Origin: DASRWD01 sp044507975
Lineage (GTDB): Bacteria; Deinococcota; Deinococci; Deinococcales; Trueperaceae
Direction: 5' to 3'
NCBI GenBank assembly: GCA_044507975.1
Contig: JBIQIQ010000093.1
Span: forward strand, 1-9,471
Length of the DNA: 9,471 bases
Both the position numbers and the translations under genes were made by a program. The notes under the pieces were generated by a model. The model was not told the DNA's origin. It saw only the letters and a program-made list of their open reading frames with translations, and searched no databases. Numbering within the stretch: the stretch's first letter is position 1; each line of letters starts with the position of its first letter. Of this stretch, positions 1 to 5,703 are shown one piece after another.

Positions 1-1
1 G

Positions 2-64
2 CGCGGCAAGAAGGGCAACCGGCACGTGATCTGGTTGGCGCGCAGCGGCAGGCGCCGGGCCTGA
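2..64 (+). CDS. C-terminal end of an unidentified upstream gene (partial)
   Basis: A reading frame enters from the left edge and stops at TGA 62-64, giving about 20 residues that are basic and end in an Arg-rich tail. All 20 sense codons end in G or C. The two other forward frames lack this bias, and one of them stops early, so this frame is probably the 3' end of a real gene. The fragment is too short to place in a family. It lies on the same strand as gdhA, with about 60 nt between. Confidence 0.35.
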   Translation, partial: RGKKGNRHVIWLARSGRRRA

Positions 65-65
65 C

Positions 66-97
66 GAGCCCGCGAGGACAGCCTGACCGGAGGGCTC
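66..97 (+). terminator. weak hairpin after the upstream partial gene
   Basis: The arms GAGCCC (66-71) and GGGCTC (92-97) are perfectly complementary, with a 20-nt loop that holds a small AGG/CCT inner stem. It starts two bases after the stop at 62-64. There is no T-tract and the loop is long, so a terminator role is only possible. Confidence 0.2.
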
Positions 98-112
98 CTG
101 GGCCGGCCGATG

Positions 113-118
113 TAACCT
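113..118 (+). promoter_or_regulatory. putative -10 box (TAACCT) of a leaderless gdhA transcript
   Basis: TAACCT fits TANNNT and ends 5 nt before the gdhA ATG. The 5 nt between are all C, so there is no ribosome binding site. Transcription would begin at or next to the A of the ATG. No convincing -35 lies 16-18 bp upstream. The same geometry recurs at 2676-2681 and 2744-2749. Confidence 0.45.
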
Positions 119-123
119 CCCCC

Positions 124-1485
124 ATGGCTTCACGCATCACCTTGGACCGCGGCGACGCCCTCCGCGAGATCCAGGCTCGCATCGACCACCGCAACCAGGG
201 CGAGCGCGACTTCCTGCAGGCCGTCGACGAGGTCCTCGGTTGCCTCGGGCCGCTGGTCGCGAAGCATCCGGAGTACCTCGAGGACAAGCTGATCGACCGC
301 ATCTGCGAGCCGGAGCGCCAGGTCATCTTCCGCGTGCCGTGGGTCGACGACCGCGGCCAGGTCCACGTCAACCGCGGCTTCCGCATCCAGTTCAACAGCG
401 CTCTCGGCCCCTACAAGGGCGGACTGCGCTTCCACCCGACGGTGACGCTCGACACCGTCAAGTTCCTCTCGTTCGAGCAGATGTTCAAGAACGCCCTCAC
501 CGGCATGCCGATCGGAGCCGGCAAGGGCGGCAGCGACTTCGACCCCAAGGGCCGCAGCGAGCACGAGGTCATGCGCTTCTGCCAGAGCTTCATGACCGAG
601 CTGCACCGGCACCTGGGGGAGTACACCGACGTGCCGGCGGGCGACATCGGCGTCGGCGAGCGCGAGATCGGCTACATGTTCGGCCAGTACAAGCGCATCT
701 CGAACCGCTACGAGGCCGGGGTGCTGACGGGGAAGGGCCTCGACTGGAGCGGGTCGCGGGTGCGCAAGGAGGCCACCGGTTACGGGTGCGTCTACTTCGC
801 GGAGGAGATGCTGGCCGCGCGCGGCGAGTCGCTGGAGGGGCGCACCTGCGTGGTGAGCGGCTCTGGGAACGTCGCCATCTACACGATCGAGAAGCTGCAG
901 CAGCTCGGCGCCAAGGTCGTGGCCTGCAGCGACTCGAGCGGACGGGTGTTCGACCCCGACGGCATCGACCTCGGGACCGTCAAGGAGCTCAAGGAGGTCA
1001 GGCGCCGGCGCATCTCCGAGTACGTCGAGCGCCGCCCCAGAGCCGACTACAAGGAGGGGGCGACGGTCTGGGAGGTGCCCTGCGAGGTGGCGTTCCCCAG
1101 CGCCACGCAGAACGAGCTCAACGGCGCCGACGCCGAGAGGCTCATCGCCAACGGGGTGGTGGCCGTGGCCGAGGGAGCCAACATGCCGTGCACGCCCGAC
1201 GCCGTTCGGGCCTTCCAGCGGGCGGGCGTCGCGTTCGGGCCGGGCAAGGCGGCGAACGCCGGCGGCGTCGCCACGTCGGCGCTGGAGATGCAGCAGAACG
1301 CCAGCCGCGACCGCTGGAGCTTCTCCAAGACCGACGAGCGCCTGCAGGACATCATGAAGAACATCCACCGGCGCTGCCGCGAGTCGTCCCAGGAGTTCGG
1401 CGCCCCTGACGACTACGTGCTGGGGGCGAACATCGCGGGCTTCCGCAAGGTGGCGCGGGCTACCCGGGCGTTGGGGATCGTCTGA
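124..1485 (+). CDS. gdhA: NADP-specific glutamate dehydrogenase
   Basis: This cytoplasmic enzyme interconverts 2-oxoglutarate plus ammonia and glutamate, normally in the assimilatory direction with NADPH. The 453 residues match the hexameric bacterial GdhA family in length and order. The substrate domain has GPYKGGLRFHP (95-105) and FKNAL (121-125), then GAGKGGSDFDPKG (131-143) with the expected catalytic Lys134. PAGDIGVG (171-178) carries the catalytic Asp174. The Rossmann domain has GSGNVA (246-251) and CSDSSG (268-273), whose Ser-rich end of the second strand is usual in NADP-type enzymes. GANMP, PGKAANAGGVA and GANIAGF near the C-terminus are also family hallmarks. One small oddity is Glu179 in GVGEREIG, where many homologues have Gly or Ala. 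The gene appears monocistronic: it ends at a hairpin facing a convergent gene. The ATG is supported by the -10 box just upstream. Confidence 0.97.
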   Translation: MASRITLDRGDALREIQARIDHRNQGERDFLQAVDEVLGCLGPLVAKHPEYLEDKLIDRICEPERQVIFRVPWVDDRGQVHVNRGFRIQFNSALGPYKGGLRFHPTVTLDTVKFLSFEQMFKNALTGMPIGAGKGGSDFDPKGRSEHEVMRFCQSFMTELHRHLGEYTDVPAGDIGVGEREIGYMFGQYKRISNRYEAGVLTGKGLDWSGSRVRKEATGYGCVYFAEEMLAARGESLEGRTCVVSGSGNVAIYTIEKLQQLGAKVVACSDSSGRVFDPDGIDLGTVKELKEVRRRRISEYVERRPRADYKEGATVWEVPCEVAFPSATQNELNGADAERLIANGVVAVAEGANMPCTPDAVRAFQRAGVAFGPGKAANAGGVATSALEMQQNASRDRWSFSKTDERLQDIMKNIHRRCRESSQEFGAPDDYVLGANIAGFRKVARATRALGIV

Positions 1486-1491
1486 AGACAG

Positions 1492-1505
1492 GCCCCTCCG
1501 GGGGC
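1492..1505. terminator. GC hairpin between convergent genes (bidirectional terminator candidate)
   Basis: GCCCC (1492-1496) pairs with GGGGC (1501-1505) around a TCCG tetraloop. It sits in the 23-nt gap between the gdhA stop and the stop of the minus-strand GrpB-nucleotidyltransferase gene. There is no T-tract on either side. Its position suggests it could serve both transcripts. Confidence 0.5.
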
Positions 1506-1508
1506 GCC

Positions 1509-2669
1509 CTAGAGCGACCTCAGCCAGGCATGTTCACCATGCACGGTGCGCAGAGCCGACGCGAGCCACGCCCGCGCCCGTTCGTCGAGGCTCGGCAGGA
1601 CCCGCTGGAAGTCGGCCGTGTCGTCGGCCCGCGGCGCCGATCCCTGAGCGGGGAGGCGGCTCTTGAACAGCAGGACGGCCTCGGGCGCCAGGTAGGGCAC
1701 CTGCCGACCGCTCGGCAGGCCAGCGCGCCTGACAGCGAGGTCCAGTGGGAGGGCAACGCTCTCGTCCCTCCGGAAGCGCCAGACCCCGGGGCCGCGGGGG
1801 GCGAACAGGACGTCGATCATCCGGCCCTCGTGGCGCGCGTGCACCTGGTGGACGTCACCGCCCAGGGGCTCTCCCTCTGGCCACGGGGCGTACCCGCCGC
1901 CTTCGAGCGCCTGGTCGAGCCGCCAGCCTGCGGTTCGCAAGACGTTCTGCGCTTCCCCCTGGCGAGCGCGGTCGACCTCGACGTCGAGGTCGTCGTGGTA
2001 GCGCTGCGGTGCGCCGAGGTGCAGGTCGAGCGCCCAACCGCCGGCGACGGCCCAGGATCCGTCGTCGGGCATGCCCTCCAGCGCCGTCGCCAGCGTCTCG
2101 ACCGGTGAGAACCCGGTCGTCCTCACGTGCCAGGCGCTCGCTTCGCGGTCGAGGGTGGCGATCAGGTCGGACTTGCCGGCCTGGTAGGCCGGCCGGTCGT
2201 CGCGGAAGCGCTCGGCCAGGGCCTGCTTGAGCTCCTCGTAGCGGCGCCTCGCCGTGGCGTTGGCGCGCAGGTAGTCGCGGAACACCAGATGGCGCTCCCA
2301 ATGGTCGCTGTCGAAGCCGACCAGGTGGAGGTGGTAGTCGTGCGGGCCCTTCGAGAAGTAGGTGCGGCCTGGCAGCCCGTACTCGCCGCGCCAGGTGTAG
2401 CCGATCGCCTCCAGGGCCGCGATCTGGGCGGCGCCGGGCGGGTACGGGTGGATGCGCCCGTACATGTCGATCGTGGGCTTGGCGCGCAGGCCCGGCACCG
2501 ACGTCGAGCCCATGTGCTCTAGCTCCTCGAGCACGCCGCCATCGACCAGCGCGCCCAGCGCCTGCGCCACCCTGGCCTTCTCCGCCTCGAACAGCTGGCC
2601 CCATGACTCGTCGTGCGGCTCGAGCACGACTGGCTCGTGCGGCACCGGGGCCGGCTCGTTCGAGGTCAC
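1509..2669 (-). CDS. GrpB-family domain fused to an aminoglycoside-adenylyltransferase-like nucleotidyltransferase domain
   Basis: The protein has 386 residues and two domains. Residues about 12-175 form a complete GrpB/UPF0157 domain (PF04229 type), with the signature HMGSTSVPGLRAKPTID at 52-68 and the YHLHLV and HLVFRDYLR segments. Residues about 185-386 resemble the ANT(2'')/LinB-like nucleotidyltransferases. They show AVAGGWALDLHLG (207-219) followed by RYHDDLDVEV (223-232), which supplies the metal-binding Asp residues, and a C-terminal part with YLAPEAVLLFKSRL and DDTADFQRVLPSLDERARAWL. GrpB is itself placed in the nucleotidyltransferase-fold superfamily, so this looks like two such folds in tandem. 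The substrate is unknown, and drug modification is only one option. The start is GTG: an in-frame TAG lies four codons upstream, and a TAGGCT box ends 6 nt before it. No signal peptide or membrane segment is visible. Confidence 0.85.
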   Translation of the reverse strand: MTSNEPAPVPHEPVVLEPHDESWGQLFEAEKARVAQALGALVDGGVLEELEHMGSTSVPGLRAKPTIDMYGRIHPYPPGAAQIAALEAIGYTWRGEYGLPGRTYFSKGPHDYHLHLVGFDSDHWERHLVFRDYLRANATARRRYEELKQALAERFRDDRPAYQAGKSDLIATLDREASAWHVRTTGFSPVETLATALEGMPDDGSWAVAGGWALDLHLGAPQRYHDDLDVEVDRARQGEAQNVLRTAGWRLDQALEGGGYAPWPEGEPLGGDVHQVHARHEGRMIDVLFAPRGPGVWRFRRDESVALPLDLAVRRAGLPSGRQVPYLAPEAVLLFKSRLPAQGSAPRADDTADFQRVLPSLDERARAWLASALRTVHGEHAWLRSL

Positions 2670-2675
2670 GGCACC

Positions 2676-2681
2676 AGCCTA
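2676..2681 (-). promoter_or_regulatory. putative -10 box (TAGGCT) for the GrpB-nucleotidyltransferase gene
   Basis: Read on the minus strand, TAGGCT (TANNNT) is followed by 6 nt and then the GTG at 2669. No Shine-Dalgarno lies between. It sits in the 85-bp divergent intergenic region, opposite the polyketide cluster promoter. Confidence 0.4.
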
Positions 2682-2743
2682 GTCGGCCACGCGCTCTTGT
2701 ACAGGGGCATCCGTCTCGTGTGGGGAGCCTCACGGGGGCTGCC

Positions 2744-2749
2744 TATCAT
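2744..2749 (+). promoter_or_regulatory. putative -10 box (TATCAT) of the polyketide cluster
   Basis: TATCAT fits TANNNT and ends 5 nt before the ATG of the type III polyketide synthase, the same spacing as at gdhA. The intervening CGCGC is not a ribosome binding site, so a leaderless transcript is likely. I see no good -35 at the usual distance. Confidence 0.45.
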
Positions 2750-2754
2750 CGCGC

Positions 2755-3843
2755 ATGGCGGCCTTCCTCCACTCCCTAGCGACCGCGGTGCCTCCACACG
2801 CCTACAGCCAGGACCGGGCGCTCGAGGTGATGAAGGCCTGGCACGGCGAGGACAGGCGCGTCAGCCGCCTCCTGTCGGGCATCTACCGCGCCTCGGCGAT
2901 CGAGCGGCGCCACAGCGTCGTCGACGACTTCCTCCCCGGCAGCAGCGGAGGCTTCTTCTACGATCCGGCCAGCGGGACCTTCCGGGTCCCTCCCACGGGA
3001 GAGCGCAACGAGCTGTACGCGCGTGAGGCCGGGCGCCTCGCCAGCCGCGCCGCACGCAAGGCGCTGGCGCACGGGACCGACTCCGGCGCCGTCACCCACC
3101 TGATCACCGTGTCCTGCACGGGCTTCTACGCGCCGGGCGTCGACCTCGACCTCGTGCGAGCCCTCGGACTCCCCGAGAGCGTCGAGCGCTACCACCTCGG
3201 CTTCATGGGTTGCTACGGCGCGTTCCCTGCGCTGCGTCTGGCGCGGTCGCTTTGCATCGCCGACCCCGACGCGACCGTGCTGATCGTCTCCGTCGAGCTG
3301 TGCACCATCCACCTGCAGTCCGGTGGGGGCAGCGACGAGCTGCTCGCCGCCTCGGTCTTCGCCGACGGAGCCGCCGCAGCGCTCGTCACGGCCAGCCGAC
3401 CCTCGGGGCCGGCCTTCGCGCTCGGTCCGTTCTCCAGCGCGCTAGCCGAGGAGGCGCGGGGCGACATGGCCTGGACCATCGGGGACACCGGCTTCCGGAT
3501 GTCGCTCTCGAGCCGGATCCCGCAGGTCGTCGAGAGGGAGGTCGGCGCCGCGCTCGCTCCCCTGTGGGCGCGCGCCGGCGTGACGGCGCAGGACGTGGAA
3601 GGCTGGGCGGTCCACCCCGGTGGCCGCGCCATCCTCGACGGTTTCGAGGCCGGCCTATGCCTGCCCAGCGGCTCACTGGAGGAGTCGCGGGAGGTGCTGG
3701 CTGCCTACGGCAACATGTCGAGCGCCACGGTCCTCTTCGTGCTGGAGCGGATGCTGCGCGGCGGCCGGCGCGGCCTGGTCACCGCCGTCGCGTTCGGTCC
3801 GGGGCTATCGGTCGAGAGCGCCCTGCTGGAGGTCGCGGCGTAG
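2755..3843 (+). CDS. type III polyketide synthase (chalcone/stilbene synthase family)
   Basis: This is a homodimeric ketosynthase that loads a CoA-linked starter and extends it with malonyl-CoA before cyclising it to a resorcinol, phloroglucinol, naphthol or pyrone. At 362 residues it has normal family length. The catalytic triad is visible: Cys153 in GFMGCYGAF (149-157), His287 in WAVHPGGRAIL (284-294) and Asn320 in YGNMSSATVLF (318-328). Other family signatures are VSCTGFYAPGVD (119-130), VELCTIHLQ (180-188), FADGAAAALV (202-211) and the C-terminal AFGPGLSVE (346-354). Tyr and Gly directly after the active Cys and the VELCTIHLQ segment recall a bacterial clade of unassigned chalcone-synthase-like proteins rather than RppA, which is a judgement from memory. 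Starter and chain length cannot be read from the sequence. It is the first gene of a four-gene cluster, and the methyltransferase follows within a few bases. Confidence 0.93.
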   Translation: MAAFLHSLATAVPPHAYSQDRALEVMKAWHGEDRRVSRLLSGIYRASAIERRHSVVDDFLPGSSGGFFYDPASGTFRVPPTGERNELYAREAGRLASRAARKALAHGTDSGAVTHLITVSCTGFYAPGVDLDLVRALGLPESVERYHLGFMGCYGAFPALRLARSLCIADPDATVLIVSVELCTIHLQSGGGSDELLAASVFADGAAAALVTASRPSGPAFALGPFSSALAEEARGDMAWTIGDTGFRMSLSSRIPQVVEREVGAALAPLWARAGVTAQDVEGWAVHPGGRAILDGFEAGLCLPSGSLEESREVLAAYGNMSSATVLFVLERMLRGGRRGLVTAVAFGPGLSVESALLEVAA

Positions 3844-3848
3844 GCGAG

Positions 3849-4568
3849 GTGGCCGCTGGTGCTCGGCGTCGAGGAGCCTCGCTCCGCGAGCGCGCTCCGT
3901 GCCTGCGCGAGCGCATGGACGACCCCGGCTGCGACCCGCTCCTCCTCGCCAACACGTACGGGCAGTTCGCACGTGTCAACGCCCTGTTCACGGGTTGGGG
4001 CCGCGTGTTCCGGCGATACGTCGCGCCCTGCCTGACACCCGGCGCGACCGTGCTCGACGTCGGCTGCGGGGCCGGCGACCTCGCGCGCCGGATTCGCCGG
4101 TGGAGCGAGCGGGCTGGCACGCCCACCCGTGTCGTGGCGATCGACCCGGACCTGCGGGCCATCCGGTTCGCCAGGGATGCGGGCGCGGCGCCCGGCATCG
4201 AGTTCCGGCAGGCGAGCGCCGAGGACCTCCTCGCCGACGGAGAGCGGTTCGACGTCGTCGTGTCGAACCACCTGCTCCACCATCTGGACGACGGCGCCTT
4301 CGCGCCGTTCCTGGAGACGACCGCGGCGCTGGCGCGGCGCGCCGTGGTCCACAGCGACATGAGCCGCCACGGCCTCGCCTACGCCGCCTTCTCGCTCACC
4401 CGACCGCTCTTCCCGCGTTCTCTGATCGTGGAGGACGGGCTGACGTCGATCCGTCGCGCCTTCACCCCCGGAGAGCTAAGGGGGCGCGCGCCGAGCGGCT
4501 GGGAGGTGCGCAGCATGGCGCCCTTCCGCAACGTGCTGCTGTTCGGCGGCTCGCGGGCCGGCTCCTAA
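3849..4568 (+). CDS. class I SAM-dependent methyltransferase of the polyketide cluster
   Basis: This is a soluble Rossmann-fold methyltransferase, likely acting on a hydroxyl or ring carbon of the polyketide. Numbered from the ATG at 3915, motif I is VLDVGCGAGDL (46-56), the acidic end of strand 2 is VAIDPD (74-79), and the post-motif region is VVSNHLLHHLDD (115-126). The C-terminal part SIRRAFTPGEL (178-188) is typical of UbiE-like enzymes. I chose the GTG at 3849, 5 nt after the synthase stop (239 residues). The stretch before the ATG, LRERAPCLRERMDDPGCDP, appears to continue a conserved N-terminus that I recall in related cluster methyltransferases. The ATG at 3915 (217 residues) is the alternative. 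No strong ribosome binding site precedes either, which suggests translational coupling to the synthase. Position 2 in the cluster matches SrsB, the methyltransferase of the Streptomyces srs operon; homology to SrsB is not claimed. Confidence 0.85.
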   Translation: MAAGARRRGASLRERAPCLRERMDDPGCDPLLLANTYGQFARVNALFTGWGRVFRRYVAPCLTPGATVLDVGCGAGDLARRIRRWSERAGTPTRVVAIDPDLRAIRFARDAGAAPGIEFRQASAEDLLADGERFDVVVSNHLLHHLDDGAFAPFLETTAALARRAVVHSDMSRHGLAYAAFSLTRPLFPRSLIVEDGLTSIRRAFTPGELRGRAPSGWEVRSMAPFRNVLLFGGSRAGS

Positions 4569-4590
4569 CCAAGTCGCGGACAAGCTCCCC

Positions 4591-4596
4591 GATACT
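4591..4596 (+). promoter_or_regulatory. possible internal -10 box (GATACT) before the monooxygenase gene
   Basis: GATACT is one mismatch from TATACT and ends 6 nt before the GTG at 4603, the geometry seen at three other gene starts here. The 34-nt gap between the methyltransferase and monooxygenase genes is the widest inside the cluster and has no Shine-Dalgarno. An internal leaderless promoter is possible. Confidence 0.25.
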
Positions 4597-4602
4597 GGCG
4601 CC

Positions 4603-5703
4603 GTGACCCAGTTCGCCGTCGTGGGGGCCGGGCCGGTCGGGCTCTACGTGGCGTGCCTGCTCGCCGCGGCGGGCCGCGACGTGACCGTCCTCGACGAGGG
4701 AGATGGCGGTACGGGCACGCGGGCCATCGGCATCCATCCTCCCGCCCTCGAGGCCCTCGAGGAGGTGGGCGTAGCCGCCGAGCTCGTGGCCTCCGGCTGC
4801 CGCATCGAGAGCGCGAGGTTGCTGCTCGGGCGCGAGAGCCTCGGCCAGCTGAGCCTCGGCGCCCTCCCCGGCCGCTTCCGGTTCGTGCTGACGCTGCCTC
4901 AGCACGTCACGGAGGCACTCCTCGAGCGGAGGCTGGAGGAGCTGAGGCCCGGCGCGTTGCGGCGGCGAGCGCGTGTGGCGTCGGTCAGTGGCCGGGAGGG
5001 CGCCATGGAGCTGCGGCTCGAGGACGGCAAGGCGGTGCGGACCGGGTTCGTCGTCGGCTGCGACGGGCGCTCGAGCAGGGTCCGGCAGGCGCTCGGCGTG
5101 CCGGTCACGGGCGGAGCGCTCGACCACCACTACGCGATGGCCGACGTGCCTGACGACGGCGCGCTGGGCCGCGACGCGTTGATCGCGCTCTGCCGCGAGG
5201 GGGTGGTCGAGTCGTTCCCTCTGCCAGAGGGCAGGCGCCGCTGGGTCGTCGGCTTCGCGAAGCGGCCGGAGGGCGCCTCGGCGCACGTCCTGGCCGACGC
5301 CGTCGCGCGACGCACCGGGATAGCGGTCGAGCCGGGGAACGCACCGGCGGCGGCGTTCACGGCCGAGCGGCGCATCGCCGACCGGCTCGCCGGTGACGGC
5401 TGGGCGCTCGCTGGCGACGCCGCGCACGTGATCTCGCCCATCGGCGGACAGGGCATGAACCTCGGGCTGCTCGGCGGCCTCGCCCTGGTCCAGGCGCTGA
5501 CCGCCGAGGGGAGCCTCGGCCTGACGGACTACGACCGCCGGCAGCGCGCGCGAGCGCGCGCCGCCGCCCGGCGCGCCTCCCTCAACATGCTGCTCGGCGG
5601 CGGCCGCCTGCCCGACGCGCTGAGGTGGGCTGCGCTGCGGGCCGTGCTCCTGCCGGGATTGCGCTCGTCGTCGGCGCGCTACTTCACGATGCGTGGGCTC
5701 TGA
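4603..5703 (+). CDS. FAD-dependent aromatic monooxygenase (PHBH-like, group A)
   Basis: This flavoprotein of 366 residues probably uses NAD(P)H and O2 to hydroxylate an aromatic ring. An N-terminal Rossmann fold starts immediately with VVGAGPVGLYVACLLAAAG (6-24), holding GxGxxG at 8-13, and has acidic VLDEGD at the end of strand 2. GFVVGCDGRSS (148-158) contains the DG motif shared by FAD and NAD(P)H binding. GWALAGDAAHVISPIGGQGMN (266-286) contains the GD motif that binds the FAD ribityl chain. The GTG start is right for the fold, since the first strand begins at residue 4. There is no membrane segment. In this cluster it most plausibly hydroxylates the polyketide ring, opening the way to a quinone. 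SrsC has the equivalent job in the Streptomyces srs operon. Geranylgeranyl-reductase-like activity is an alternative but less likely. The stop overlaps the next start (TGATG). Confidence 0.88.
   Translation: MTQFAVVGAGPVGLYVACLLAAAGRDVTVLDEGDGGTGTRAIGIHPPALEALEEVGVAAELVASGCRIESARLLLGRESLGQLSLGALPGRFRFVLTLPQHVTEALLERRLEELRPGALRRRARVASVSGREGAMELRLEDGKAVRTGFVVGCDGRSSRVRQALGVPVTGGALDHHYAMADVPDDGALGRDALIALCREGVVESFPLPEGRRRWVVGFAKRPEGASAHVLADAVARRTGIAVEPGNAPAAAFTAERRIADRLAGDGWALAGDAAHVISPIGGQGMNLGLLGGLALVQALTAEGSLGLTDYDRRQRARARAAARRASLNMLLGGGRLPDALRWAALRAVLLPGLRSSSARYFTMRGL

Noticed and set aside
130..1368. Long minus-strand open frame (412 codons) opposite gdhA
   Set aside because: The translation is Ala/Arg/Leu/Val-rich low-information sequence, and the plus strand encodes an unmistakable glutamate dehydrogenase. 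Long antisense frames are normal in DNA this GC-rich.
240..1409. Long second plus-strand frame inside gdhA
   Set aside because: Arg/Pro-rich shadow with no motifs; it conflicts with the gdhA frame.
2691..2726. TTGTAC at 2697-2702 as a -35 for the polyketide cluster
   Set aside because: It is 41 bp from the TATCAT box, far outside the usual 16-19 bp spacing.
5543..5562. Alternating GC tract (GCGCGCGC-GA-GCGCGCGC-like) in the monooxygenase gene
   Set aside because: It is explained by consecutive Arg/Ala codons in GC-rich DNA. It is low-complexity and not a distinct repeat element.
5625..5702. N-terminal extension of the prenyltransferase frame
   Set aside because: It would overlap the monooxygenase gene by 79 nt. 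The ATG at 5703 gives a normal UbiA length and a TGATG junction.
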